A stretch of 64,000 nucleotides of DNA from JAGDZR01 sp049115695. Its GTDB lineage: Bacteria; Bacteroidota; Bacteroidia; Cytophagales; Cyclobacteriaceae. Made by a program: the position numbers and the translations under genes. The stretch spans positions 186,001-250,000 of the forward strand of contig JAGDZR010000017.1 of assembly GCA_049115695.1 (NCBI GenBank), in the 5' to 3' direction. Positions 9,084 to 18,645 of the stretch are shown here, piece by piece (within the stretch, counting starts at the first letter, position 1; every line of letters starts with the position of its first letter). The notes under the pieces are model-generated. The model saw only the letters and a list, made by a program, of their open reading frames with translations, was not told where the DNA came from and did no database searches.

Positions 9084-10196
9084 CTATTTGATGTGCTGGG
9101 TGCTGGATTGGCGGTATTGCATGGGAGTAGATCCAGTTAGCTTTTTGAATGCCTTATTGAAGGCGGATTTGCTGTTGTATCCAACCTTAATCGCAATCTG
9201 TTCGACTGTTAAAGTTTCACTCGGATTTATCAGAATTGATTTTGCCTCAGCGATTCGATAATGTGCGAGCAATTCGAAAAAACTCTTACCGACAACTTCA
9301 TTTAGCACCTGTGATACATGATGTGATGTAGCATTTACTTTTTCTGAGAGCTCGCCTAATGAAGCTAAGTCATTGCGGTAATAATGATCATGTTCCATCA
9401 CATCGATAACCTTCTTATGGATGATCTGTTTACGTTCTTGAGAGAGCGATGACTTCTTGTATTGGCCACTGAGGGTTTGTCGGACGGTTTTCCTGATGAT
9501 AAAAAAGTCTGTGAGGTAGATTGATAAACTCAGATAAGAGGCTACCAAATAGTCTCCGATATCTGATTTGAAAATTGCTTTTACAACAATCAAAATCAGA
9601 ATTGCAATGCCGAAGACCCAATTCAATATATTAATCTGGCTGATATGCTCTGCTTTTTTATATGCTCTGCTTTTGAGTAAAATCAAAATCCAATAGATCA
9701 GGACCAAGATGATAGTCAGCTCATTTACATACTGCCGAATGCCAAGAGGATCGAAATTAAATTTCATTGGGTAAGCCAATCCGTCTACTGACATTTGAAA
9801 TGCACTGTAGAAGTCATATAGTTTGACCTCATTGGGTTGCCCCCAGTACATCATGCTGTAGCCGAAATAGAAGGCGGCAGGCATAAAATGCCACAGCAGT
9901 TTTTTTGAGAATTTCTCATTGGTGAGCGATGCTCTAACATACAGGTAAAAGAGAGGTGCAAAAAGGAAATTCAGTGGTTCTGAGAAATTATTTAGCCAGA
10001 TGACATCCAGCATATAGTTTGAATAACACAGGAAAACATCGACTAGTAGTAATGAAAAAGTGAGCAGGATTGCCCCCAGGTACTTCTTGCTAGCTGGGCT
10101 GTTACCCACTAGGAAAATTACACCCAAAACCAATCCTTGTATTACGCCCATAAGGATGATGATGGCAAATAGGTTAATGCGATATTCAGAACTCAT
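9084..10196 (-). CDS. 7TM-AraC family transcriptional regulator
   Basis: 370 residues: an N-terminal membrane domain of about seven hydrophobic helices (roughly 5-240) followed by a cytoplasmic AraC/XylS double helix-turn-helix (about 260-365). The AraC signature is LTVEQIAIKVGYNSKSAFNKAFKKLTG. Such proteins are thought to sense signals through the membrane domain and bind DNA directly. It starts 3 bp after the stop of the fused AraC-permease gene, so the two are probably co-transcribed. Its HTH is visibly similar to that of the fused protein (both share xxHxVSQVLNE and SKSxFNxxFKKxTG). The target genes are unknown. Confidence 0.9.
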   Translation of the reverse strand: MSSEYRINLFAIIILMGVIQGLVLGVIFLVGNSPASKKYLGAILLTFSLLLVDVFLCYSNYMLDVIWLNNFSEPLNFLFAPLFYLYVRASLTNEKFSKKLLWHFMPAAFYFGYSMMYWGQPNEVKLYDFYSAFQMSVDGLAYPMKFNFDPLGIRQYVNELTIILVLIYWILILLKSRAYKKAEHISQINILNWVFGIAILILIVVKAIFKSDIGDYLVASYLSLSIYLTDFFIIRKTVRQTLSGQYKKSSLSQERKQIIHKKVIDVMEHDHYYRNDLASLGELSEKVNATSHHVSQVLNEVVGKSFFELLAHYRIAEAKSILINPSETLTVEQIAIKVGYNSKSAFNKAFKKLTGSTPMQYRQSSTQHIK

Positions 10197-10199
10197 GAG

Positions 10200-13100
10200 T
10201 TATTCGTATCTAAGTGCTTTGCTTGGGTTGACCAATAATTTACGAATAACCGTAAAAGAGACGCTCAGCAGCGTGATCAAGATGGTGATGGCGCTCGTGA
10301 AAATCCAGAGACTCCAGGAAATTGAGGTTGCATATGCAAACCCATTCAACCATAGCCGCATGGCCCATGCACCTATGGGTAGTCCGGCAATTAGCGCGAA
10401 AAGTGTTACCCAGAAAAATGGTCTGTTTTCAAGCCAAAGTAGCTGGGTGAGATTTGCACCCATAATTTTTCGGATCCCAATTTCACGGGTTCTTTGCGAA
10501 ATGATTAGGTAGACTAAGCCAATGAGTCCAATTGCTGCCAGTAAAAGCGCGATCAATGTGAACACATAAAATACATCAAAGATGTTGCGTTCTTTATCAT
10601 ATAAGTTTTTGCTGTAGTCAAGAAGGAAAAAATGGTCAAAGGCGAACGTTTGGTCAAATTGGCCGTGCACCTCCTGGATTTCTTGAATTGTACCAGAAAT
10701 ATCACTCGCGTCTAGTTTTGCCATGATGTAATTGTTTGAGTAGGCTCCAATACTCACAATCATAGGCTTAATGGGCTCATGCAATGATTTGAAATGAAAA
10801 TCTTTCATCACTCCAATTACTTGTCCCTTGATCATTCCGTTTTCTGAATCCCAAAGGACTTGCTCACGTCCAATATCAAAAGGTTGAAGTTGGTTATAGG
10901 CAGTTTCGTTGATGATGAACCTGTTGGCTGTTGAGTCACTTGATAAATTAGCATCAAAAGAGCGACCAAGGATGATATCAATGTATAGTACGTCAAGCAC
11001 ATCATAATCTATTGACCACTCACTACAGGCAACACCTCTGTCATTGCCGTCAACGAAAATTGTATTTTGGTTGAACTGTCCACCCGGGAAATTGCTGGTT
11101 GCAGCCACTGCTTTGACCCCTGAGATGGCCTTGAGTTCATTCTTAATTTGCTCGAGACTTCTTTCCTCGCGCTCATCGTGGACCTCCATTACCAAAACAC
11201 TTTCATTGTTGAATCCAAGCGACTTGGTTTCCATGAAATCGATTTGGTTGATCACAACCAAGCTTCCGAATATCATGATCACTGAAATAATAAATTGAAC
11301 ACCAATAAGCGTGAATCGGAGGGAAGAGCCAGACTTGATGTTGGTGATTTTTCCCTTTAATACTTCAACTGGCTTTATTCTATTCACAAATATCGCTGGG
11401 TAGAGCCCTGCCAATATGCCGATCAGCATACTCAGGACTAAAACACTTATTATAATTGGTGCTTGTAGCAATACTGTTTGGTCCAGTTCCTGTCCCGCAA
11501 GATTTTTGAACTGGTCAAACGCCAACCAGCTCAATGCCCAGGCCACTGTCCCACATATAATGCTCGTTAGCACTGATTCGATAATGAACTGCATTGAGAT
11601 TTGCCCGTTTGCAGCTCCCAAAGTTCTTCTAATTCCCACTTCTTTAGTGCGCTCAATAGTTCTAGCTGTAGACAGGTTGATGTAGTTGATAGAAGCAATC
11701 AATATGAGAAATAGAATTGCTCCGGAGAGCAGATATATGTTGATTTCACTGCTATTTGAGGTCAGCTCCCACCTCAGGTGAGATTTGAGATGAATATCCA
11801 GTAAAGGTTGCAGGATGAGTTGTGAGTCACCATCATAAAATTGTTGGAGTGCCGCTTCATTTAAAAACCCTGTTTTTGTTAGCCAAGGAACGATTTGCAC
11901 TTCAATGTCTTTGGCATTTACATCTTGTTTGAGCTTGATATAATTAAAATGACCCGGGTCGTACCAGCTGAACCATCCGCTGGTGGGATTATGTGATTTA
12001 ATGGTCACATAAGAGATGATGAAGTTGGGTCTAAAGTGACTATTGATTGGTGGATCCTTCATCACCCCTGTCACGCGTAGGTGATTGCTACTTGCAGGGA
12101 GATGGATTAATTCCCCCATGGGATCGGATTCCTTGAATAATTTTTTTGCAAGGGACGAGGTGATGACTATTCCGTTAACGACCTTAAGAGCTGATTCTGG
12201 ATTACCAGCAATTAGTTCAAAATCAAAAACGTTGAAAAACGTTGAATCTGCATAAAACCCGTTGGGCTCACGGAGCATCACATCGGTCTTTGGGTTGTCG
12301 AGGTAGATGAGCTGTTGTGACAATCCTGGGCCATAAATAGGACTCAGGCTTACGGCGGCTTCTACCTGATGGAAATCCTCGACCATGGCTTGCGCCATGG
12401 GGTGTGGAGTTCTGGTCTGCGGATTGTCATTGATATAGGCGATTCGATGTATACGGTCTGCGTTTTGATGAAAAGTGTCATAAGAAAGCTCATGATGTAA
12501 GTAGAGCCCTATGAGTACGGCGCTACTGAGGCCAATTACTAATCCGAATAAATTGATTGCTGCAAAGGCTCCATTCTTTTGAAGGTTCCGCAGATAAACT
12601 TTAAGATAACTTCCGATCATGATAATAGTATTTTTGACTTGATCGAAAGTAGCCTCCTGCAAGGTGACTGTGGTTGTGTTGACATCATGTGGTCGTTCGA
12701 GTTGATCAACTCGAACACTGCTCTCCCTAAATTCTGAGGGGGTCTGACCTGTTATTTTCTTAAACGAGGTATTGAACGAACTTTTGGATAGATAGCCAAC
12801 CCGCTCACCAATTTCTTCTATTTTGAGATGCGTTAAGCTGTGAGATTTGAGCAATTTCTTTGCTTCTGAAATTCGTTTTCGAATGACCATCTCATTAAAG
12901 CTTAGCCCCATTTGCTCGTTGAGAACTTGTGACACCTGGTGAGCAGAAGCTTTGACTTCTTGGCTAATATGTTTCAATGAAAAGGACGGATCTAAATACG
13001 GTTTCTCCTTTTCGAGGTAATGATTGATCTGGTGCAAGATTTGATATTTGGCGGCACTTGCTAGTTTAGATTGTTCATATTTTTTTTCCTGAAGGAACGG

Positions 13101-13664
13101 TTCAAATCCTGTTGTAGATGAGTAGTGCCATAAACCATTAAAAACCACTATGAAAATCAAATACCATGGCACGGACAAGAATGATGGATGAAGGAAAATC
13201 AGAAAGCTGCTGATAATAAGTAAAGCAGACATGGTTATTTGCCATTTCATCCAGGCAATATTCCCTTTAATGGGATCAAACCATGAGAGGGATGTCTGTT
13301 TAAGTAATTTGTAAGCCAGGGAATATGTGCTCGTAATTTCAAATAAGACCAGCATGCCGATCACGAAAGTGGCAACTGCCGGAATTAAATTTACGATAAT
13401 GATCATTATTATCCATAGGGCAATGCTCACAGTGATCGGTGGAAGGGTAATTGGTTTTCGGAACCACCAAAGCAATTGAAGGCGCATAAAGATTGGTAAC
13501 AGTGCTAGCGGGTATATCGCCAGGGTTGGATGTTTATGGATCAGATAGCCAGCTATGGCAATCATGCTCCAGAATCCTCCATCAGCGATCATAGTGTTGC
13601 GACTTCTTTTGAACGCCGAAACCGCAATGAAAAATGCAATACCAATACATCCTACGATTACCAT
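10200..13664 (-). CDS. AraC-type regulator fused to MacB/FtsX-type ABC permease
   Basis: One uninterrupted 1154-codon frame holding two normally separate proteins. Residues 1 to about 190 are a membrane domain of several hydrophobic helices. About 205-315 is an AraC double HTH (AHQVSQVLNE, KIEEIGERVGYLSKSSFNTSFKKITG). About 316-348 is a linker. Residues 349-1154 equal a complete Bacteroidota MacB/FtsX permease: MIGSYLKVYLRNLQKN start, MacB periplasmic domains, TM groups with ARTIERTKEVGIRRTLGA and SQRTREIGIRKIMGA. Residue 349 is itself a Met (ATG at 12620-12618), so an internal start could also give a free permease. No ABC ATPase is adjacent. The downstream 7TM-AraC gene follows after 3 bp. 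Membrane topology (HTH and permease N-terminus both cytoplasmic) is compatible with a working fusion. Confidence 0.88.
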   Translation of the reverse strand: MVIVGCIGIAFFIAVSAFKRSRNTMIADGGFWSMIAIAGYLIHKHPTLAIYPLALLPIFMRLQLLWWFRKPITLPPITVSIALWIIMIIIVNLIPAVATFVIGMLVLFEITSTYSLAYKLLKQTSLSWFDPIKGNIAWMKWQITMSALLIISSFLIFLHPSFLSVPWYLIFIVVFNGLWHYSSTTGFEPFLQEKKYEQSKLASAAKYQILHQINHYLEKEKPYLDPSFSLKHISQEVKASAHQVSQVLNEQMGLSFNEMVIRKRISEAKKLLKSHSLTHLKIEEIGERVGYLSKSSFNTSFKKITGQTPSEFRESSVRVDQLERPHDVNTTTVTLQEATFDQVKNTIIMIGSYLKVYLRNLQKNGAFAAINLFGLVIGLSSAVLIGLYLHHELSYDTFHQNADRIHRIAYINDNPQTRTPHPMAQAMVEDFHQVEAAVSLSPIYGPGLSQQLIYLDNPKTDVMLREPNGFYADSTFFNVFDFELIAGNPESALKVVNGIVITSSLAKKLFKESDPMGELIHLPASSNHLRVTGVMKDPPINSHFRPNFIISYVTIKSHNPTSGWFSWYDPGHFNYIKLKQDVNAKDIEVQIVPWLTKTGFLNEAALQQFYDGDSQLILQPLLDIHLKSHLRWELTSNSSEINIYLLSGAILFLILIASINYINLSTARTIERTKEVGIRRTLGAANGQISMQFIIESVLTSIICGTVAWALSWLAFDQFKNLAGQELDQTVLLQAPIIISVLVLSMLIGILAGLYPAIFVNRIKPVEVLKGKITNIKSGSSLRFTLIGVQFIISVIMIFGSLVVINQIDFMETKSLGFNNESVLVMEVHDEREERSLEQIKNELKAISGVKAVAATSNFPGGQFNQNTIFVDGNDRGVACSEWSIDYDVLDVLYIDIILGRSFDANLSSDSTANRFIINETAYNQLQPFDIGREQVLWDSENGMIKGQVIGVMKDFHFKSLHEPIKPMIVSIGAYSNNYIMAKLDASDISGTIQEIQEVHGQFDQTFAFDHFFLLDYSKNLYDKERNIFDVFYVFTLIALLLAAIGLIGLVYLIISQRTREIGIRKIMGANLTQLLWLENRPFFWVTLFALIAGLPIGAWAMRLWLNGFAYATSISWSLWIFTSAITILITLLSVSFTVIRKLLVNPSKALRYE

Positions 13665-13748
13665 ATTGGTTAAATTTATGTGATATGAATGATATAATGT
13701 ATGCTTCTAGAGTTTCCTATGGAAATTTTGATTTGATAGATTATTGTG

Positions 13749-14399
13749 ATGTCTGACCAGCAAGATTTACTAGACCGGTTTTCCTATAATCAGGGTCGAC
13801 GAGATCAGGGCCCCAATCGACAACTAGCTCAGGAAATTGCTACCGGGTTGGATTATGATTTACTTGGGCATGTGATTGAATTGCTCTCCATCAATCTCAA
13901 AAAGCAGGTTGAAAATGACGTATTATTATGCCTGGCTACCCTGAGTGAACAAGCTCCTGAAATGCTGAAGACACATGCCCAGCAGTTTATTCCTTTTCTG
14001 CATTCGAAAAACAACCGAAGTGTTTGGGGAACTATGATTGTTTTAAGCAATATAGCTCCGTTATGTAAAAAAGAGATATATGACGCTCTTCCTACAATTC
14101 TTAAATGCATGGATGAAGGCACTGTGGTGACCAGAGATCATGGGTTTGAAATATTGCTACACCTTTATCAGGATTCGTTATTTGTTGATGAAATGTATGC
14201 ATTGATCAGAGAGCAAATTTGGGTTGCGCCAGATAACCAGTTGGGTCAATACACCGAAAAGTTTTTGGTACATGCATCGCCACAACATCTGGAAGAACTA
14301 CTTCCCGTTCTGAACGATCGACAGCAACAACTTGAAAAAGTATCTCACATAAAACGTTTATCCAAATTAACGCTCAGGATACAGAGACAGTTAACATAG
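13749..14399 (+). CDS. HEAT-like repeat protein, function unknown
   Basis: 216 residues, cytoplasmic, almost entirely helical with a repeating helix-pair pattern suggestive of HEAT/ARM repeats (for example HVIELLSINLKKQVENDVLLCLATLSEQAPEML, then VWGTMIVLSNIAPLCKKEIYDALP). Such folds usually bind proteins. I do not recognise a specific family. The ATG at 13749 is preceded by an in-frame GTG at 13746; ATG is preferred. It is divergent from the AraC-permease gene with an 84-bp gap. Confidence 0.7.
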   Translation: MSDQQDLLDRFSYNQGRRDQGPNRQLAQEIATGLDYDLLGHVIELLSINLKKQVENDVLLCLATLSEQAPEMLKTHAQQFIPFLHSKNNRSVWGTMIVLSNIAPLCKKEIYDALPTILKCMDEGTVVTRDHGFEILLHLYQDSLFVDEMYALIREQIWVAPDNQLGQYTEKFLVHASPQHLEELLPVLNDRQQQLEKVSHIKRLSKLTLRIQRQLT

Positions 14400-14610
14400 A
14401 AATTTGATGATTAATAAGTTTGAGTGAATCTAACGAAAACGCAATTATTGAATAAATCTCAGATGTATTTGAGCTTATCAAATTTTCCGATTCGGTTCAT
14501 TCGTTCTTTCACACGTTTATCTGGAAATATTCCAACTCAGTCTTTCATATTTTATACAATCGTTTTCATTGTGCAGTTTTGAAGTACACTATTTTAAACC
14601 AACCAAAAAA
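14400..14610. other. intergenic region, no feature recognised
   Basis: 211 bp of AT-rich DNA between the HEAT-like gene and the small acidic protein gene. I see no convincing hairpin terminator, RNA gene or ORF in it. Confidence 0.5.
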
Positions 14611-14805
14611 ATGAATACAGGAACTTTCTCAGACTTTGATGACCTCTCTTTGGAAGAAAGAATCATCTTTCAGGAATGCTGTCAAAACATTCTTAGTAAT
14701 ATCGAGAGAAACCTAGACACCAAACCAGACAATACGAGTCAGGTCAGCAGATTGTTGAGTATGAGGTGGTATGTTTCAAATGAGCTGAGGCCTAATTTAA
14801 ACTAA
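14611..14805 (+). CDS. small acidic hypothetical protein
   Basis: 64 residues from the ATG at 14611 (MNTGTFSDFDD). It is soluble and helical with no signal peptide or membrane segment. An upstream TTG-like extension (14569) exists, but the ATG with A-rich leader is the natural start in this lineage. No family recognised. It is convergent with the MOSC gene (10-bp gap). Confidence 0.55.
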   Translation: MNTGTFSDFDDLSLEERIIFQECCQNILSNIERNLDTKPDNTSQVSRLLSMRWYVSNELRPNLN

Positions 14806-14815
14806 TTACCAAATT

Positions 14816-15307
14816 TTACTGAGGAAGAAATTCAACGCGATCCCCTTGTCGGATTAGGCCCGATTTGATGATTTTCGCTGTAATACCTCCATGTCCTCTC
14901 ATAGCGTTGTAAGCGCCCGGACCAAAATTCTCTTCCATTCTTGAGCAAGGATCACACATTCCGGTCCCTTCCAGAACTGCTTCACCAATTTGAAATTGGC
15001 TTTTTCTGATTGAAAAAAGATTTATACCCGAAACAACAATATTCCTTCTCGTTTTTCCTGGGTCAATGCTGTCCAACCCAAGAATTTTTCCAATCACCTC
15101 CAGATGTTCAAACTGAATAAGTGTCACCTGCCTCTTTTTACTGAGCCTGTTACTTGCATGATCTCCCTCCAGACCCTTCGCTGAATCTGCCAACACTTGA
15201 TCCACTTGAATAGGAAAGGCTCTTTTTTTGGCCCTTAAATGGATAGATTTCACAAACCCCTTTTGCGGGATGCTATTCAATAATTCCTTGATTAATACTT
15301 CTTCCAT
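14816..15307 (-). CDS. MOSC domain protein
   Basis: A stand-alone MOSC domain (163 residues from ATG 15307; an upstream ATG at 15325 is possible). MOSC domains occur in molybdenum-cofactor sulfurases and in YiiM-type enzymes that reduce N-hydroxylated compounds. The core is visible: GLEGDHASNR, KTRRNIVVSGINL, and a Cys-containing stretch MCDPCSRMEENFG followed by YNAMRGHGGITAKI. The Cys is the presumed ligand to Mo. modABC lies about 11 kb away, consistent with Mo-enzyme use. Confidence 0.88.
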   Translation of the reverse strand: MEEVLIKELLNSIPQKGFVKSIHLRAKKRAFPIQVDQVLADSAKGLEGDHASNRLSKKRQVTLIQFEHLEVIGKILGLDSIDPGKTRRNIVVSGINLFSIRKSQFQIGEAVLEGTGMCDPCSRMEENFGPGAYNAMRGHGGITAKIIKSGLIRQGDRVEFLPQ

Positions 15308-15452
15308 ATCAAACGAAGCTATCAATTCCCGATATTATTGTGGCAATTGCCATTTTAAAAGTTGTTAAATCTTTTAAACATCGCTCATTAGATCGCATTA
15401 TTATCAGTTGAATTACTAATTTCGCCAGACTGCACATTTTCACCTTTTTAAA

Positions 15453-18419
15453 ATGGGATATCAGAAAATAAATATAATTACAGGTTGGGTTGCCTTTTTA
15501 ATTGCCATGATCACTTATACCTTGACTGTTGAGCCAACAGCGAGTTTTTGGGATTGCGGGGAGTTTATTGCCACGGCATACAAATTAGAAGTTCCGCACC
15601 CACCCGGAGCACCATTCTTTTTGTTAATGGGGCGATTATTCAGTCTTTTCGCTGGAGATAACGTGGAGCAGGTGGCGTATTGGGTCAATATGCTCAGCGT
15701 AGTTTCTGGAGGATTTACCATACTGTTTTTGTTTTGGTCGATTACTCACCTGGCACGTAAGATTGTCAAAGCCGAAGGTGAAGAATCAATGGGGCAGACG
15801 ATTGCCATCATGGGTGCTGGTATGGTCGGCGCAATGGCTTGTACTTTTTCAGATTCCGTTTGGTTTTCAGCTGTCGAAGCAGAAGTATACTCCATGTCTT
15901 CTTTTTTTACAGCATTTGTCTTTTGGGCCATCCTGAAATGGGAAACCATAAAGATCGAATCAGATAGAAACAAGTGGTTGATCCTAATAGCGTATATGAT
16001 GGGACTTTCTATCGGAGTTCACTTGCTCAACCTGGTTACCATTCCGGCATTAGGTTTAATTGTGTATTTCAACTACGCCAAAGAAATAACGAAAAAGGGG
16101 ATCATCGCTGCACTCATTCTTTCCGGAGCTGCGATCATCTTCATACTTATTGGAGTCATTCCTGGGATCGCCTCATTGGTAGGATCAATGGAGATTATTT
16201 TCGTTAATAGTTTCGGTCTCCCATTCGGTTCTGGTGCAGTCTTTTTCATAGTAGCTTTTGTTGGCCTATTGGTATATGCCATTATGTACTCTATCAAAAA
16301 GCAAAAGGTCATACTCAATACCGTTCTTTTGGCTTTTACTGTAATCATGATCGGTTATACTTCATATGCTATCGTGCTCATCAGGTCTAATTACAATACG
16401 CCGATTGATGAAAACAACCCTGAAGATATTATGACTTATGTGAGCTACCTGAAACGCGAGCAGTATGGTAGTCGACCATTGTTTCATGGGCAATATTTTA
16501 CGGCGGACATCATAGCTCAGGAACAAGGTGATCCTGTTTATATGAAGGGAGAAGATAAGTACGAAATCAAAGACTACAAAGTAGAATATACTTACGATCC
16601 TAAGCACACCACAATCTTGCCTAGAATGTACAGTAAGTCGTCGAACGGCGCACATGAACGGCGATATCGGGAAGTGACAGGAGTGAGAAACGGAGAGCGG
16701 CCATCCTTTGCAGATAATATTTCCTATATGTTCAAGCATCAGCTTGGGTTTATGTATTTCCGCTATTTCATGTGGAATTTCTCAGGGCGTGCATCAGATA
16801 TTCAAAATGCAGACTGGGTTGGATTAGCCGGTTCCTTTGAAAAACTGCCTGATGAAATAGCCAATAATGCAGGAAGGAATATTTATTTCGGTCTGCCATT
16901 ATTGTTAGGATTGATCGGGATGTTCTTTCACTTCAGGAAAAACCAAAGCTATTTTTGGGTCACGCTGTTATTGTTTTTCCTTACAGGAGCAGCGCTGGTG
17001 CTCTACCTTAATTCACCACCTATTGAGCCAAGGGAGAGAGACTATATCTATGCAGGGTCTTATTATGTATTTGCCATCTGGATAGGGCTCAGTGTGTTGG
17101 CACTTTATGATTGGCTAGGCTCTGTGGTCAGCAATAAAAAGGCGGTTGCAGTATTTTCTACTGTACTTTGTCTGGGTGTTCCAGTGCTAATGGCATCAGA
17201 AAACTGGGACGATCATGATAGATCGGATCGATATTTTTCGGTAGATGCAGCCAAGAATTATCTGGACTCTTGTGCTCCTAATGCAATACTTTTCACAGGA
17301 GGAGACAATGATACATTCCCTCTTTGGTTTGTTCAGGAAGTGCTTGGCCATCGGACAGATGTGAGGGTTATCGTACTAAGTTATTTCAATACTGACTGGT
17401 ACATCGAACAAATGATGAGAGATGCGTATGAATCAAAAGCGCTACCATTTAGCCTGACACTTGATCATTACATTCAGGGTGGGCCGAACGATTATTTGCC
17501 ATATCGTGAAAATCCAAACCTGAAAATTAATGGACCGATATCGGCTAAACAGTATTTGAACCTCATCAAACAGGAACATCCAATCCTGCAAGTGGGTACC
17601 ACAACGGGCTCAGTTTACAATTCAATTCCTGCAAAAGAGTTCTTTGTAAATGTTGATCAACAGGCTGCCGGTGAATTAGAATTCCTAAGTCAAGGTGCGT
17701 CACCTTTAGCCAGGTACAAAACGGATAAACTGGTTTTCAAAATGAAGGGCAGTGGATTGGAGAAGAAGGATTTAGCAATTCTTGATTTGATTGTTAATTC
17801 TAATTTCAAACGTCCAATTTATTTCAATAATACTTCCATGAATAGCGTCAATTTTGATGTGAGATCTCATGTTGTGCAGGAAGGATTGACATATCGATTA
17901 ACCCCTATTCGTAACCCTGGAGGAGGCATCATGGTCAATGCTGACATTGCTTACGAAAACCTGATCAATAGATTCAACTATCGTCAACTGGATAATCCTG
18001 ACGTGTACTACAACGAGGATTTTAGAAATTTCTGTTTGAATCATCGATCTACTTTTAATTCGTTGGCTCGCCAGTTGTTAAATGATGGCGATAAGGAAAG
18101 AGCACGAGAAGTGTTGATGAAAAACCTTGAACTAATTCCAGATATAGCAGTGCCATATGATGTGTTCTCTGTTCAGCAAATCGGGCTATTATTGGCAGCT
18201 GATGAGAAAGAGAAGGCACTGGAAATGGCTGAGATTATTGGACAAAGATCCAAGGAGTGGCTTGAATATGCAACAACGAGTCTTGCTTTTTCGCCGGGAG
18301 ATCAGGAGTTTCAGCAGCGTATGATTTCGCTACAGGAATTGGCGCGAGTATTCAGGGCCTCCAATGAGCGTGAACTTGCTGCAGAATATGAGGCAATGTT
18401 CAATCAATACAGAAACTAG
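15453..18419 (+). CDS. DUF2723 membrane protein, GT-C type glycosyltransferase candidate
   Basis: 988 residues: about ten or more transmembrane helices in the N-terminal two thirds and a soluble C-terminal tail with TPR-like helices (about 860-985). The motif FWDCGEFIATAYKLEVPHPPGAP (residues 32-54) is the DUF2723 hallmark: an early acidic residue and HPPG loop at the first extracytoplasmic loop of GT-C enzymes. Human TMEM260, which shares DUF2723, is reported to be a protein O-mannosyltransferase, so a role in O-glycosylation of exported proteins is plausible. A GGDNDTFPLWFVQE motif is present in the C-terminal half. It is a single gene with its own terminator. Confidence 0.85.
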   Translation: MGYQKINIITGWVAFLIAMITYTLTVEPTASFWDCGEFIATAYKLEVPHPPGAPFFLLMGRLFSLFAGDNVEQVAYWVNMLSVVSGGFTILFLFWSITHLARKIVKAEGEESMGQTIAIMGAGMVGAMACTFSDSVWFSAVEAEVYSMSSFFTAFVFWAILKWETIKIESDRNKWLILIAYMMGLSIGVHLLNLVTIPALGLIVYFNYAKEITKKGIIAALILSGAAIIFILIGVIPGIASLVGSMEIIFVNSFGLPFGSGAVFFIVAFVGLLVYAIMYSIKKQKVILNTVLLAFTVIMIGYTSYAIVLIRSNYNTPIDENNPEDIMTYVSYLKREQYGSRPLFHGQYFTADIIAQEQGDPVYMKGEDKYEIKDYKVEYTYDPKHTTILPRMYSKSSNGAHERRYREVTGVRNGERPSFADNISYMFKHQLGFMYFRYFMWNFSGRASDIQNADWVGLAGSFEKLPDEIANNAGRNIYFGLPLLLGLIGMFFHFRKNQSYFWVTLLLFFLTGAALVLYLNSPPIEPRERDYIYAGSYYVFAIWIGLSVLALYDWLGSVVSNKKAVAVFSTVLCLGVPVLMASENWDDHDRSDRYFSVDAAKNYLDSCAPNAILFTGGDNDTFPLWFVQEVLGHRTDVRVIVLSYFNTDWYIEQMMRDAYESKALPFSLTLDHYIQGGPNDYLPYRENPNLKINGPISAKQYLNLIKQEHPILQVGTTTGSVYNSIPAKEFFVNVDQQAAGELEFLSQGASPLARYKTDKLVFKMKGSGLEKKDLAILDLIVNSNFKRPIYFNNTSMNSVNFDVRSHVVQEGLTYRLTPIRNPGGGIMVNADIAYENLINRFNYRQLDNPDVYYNEDFRNFCLNHRSTFNSLARQLLNDGDKERAREVLMKNLELIPDIAVPYDVFSVQQIGLLLAADEKEKALEMAEIIGQRSKEWLEYATTSLAFSPGDQEFQQRMISLQELARVFRASNERELAAEYEAMFNQYRN

Positions 18420-18437
18420 TAATTGAATTTAGAATAG

Positions 18438-18465
18438 AAAGTGTTCAGAGATGAGCGCTTTTTTT
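18438..18465 (+). terminator. probable terminator of the DUF2723 gene
   Basis: A 6-bp stem AAAGTG/CGCTTT (one G-U pair) is followed by a run of T, 18 bp after the stop codon. Confidence 0.55.
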
Positions 18466-18636
18466 ATGTCTGCATATTCCTAAGCGTGTCAGGAAATCTT
18501 GAGCACAAGGGATTCGATAGTTTGGAGTATAAGAATAGATTGAAGGGATGACTAATCAGATGCAGGGAAACAATTCATGAAAAGTGCATTGCCTTCATGT
18601 CAGTTGCATTTATTATAACCAGAAACGAAGAGAAAA

Positions 18637-18645
18637 GGGGGGGGG
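18637..18645. repeat. G9 homopolymer tract
   Basis: Nine consecutive G (C9 on the coding strand) directly abut the TAA stop of the T9SS-CTD mini-protein. The tract lies outside the frame, so slippage would not change the protein. Confidence 0.9.

Noticed and set aside
16362..16739. Antisense open frame inside the DUF2723 gene
   Set aside because: Shadow of a strongly supported gene; no independent promoter or family signal.
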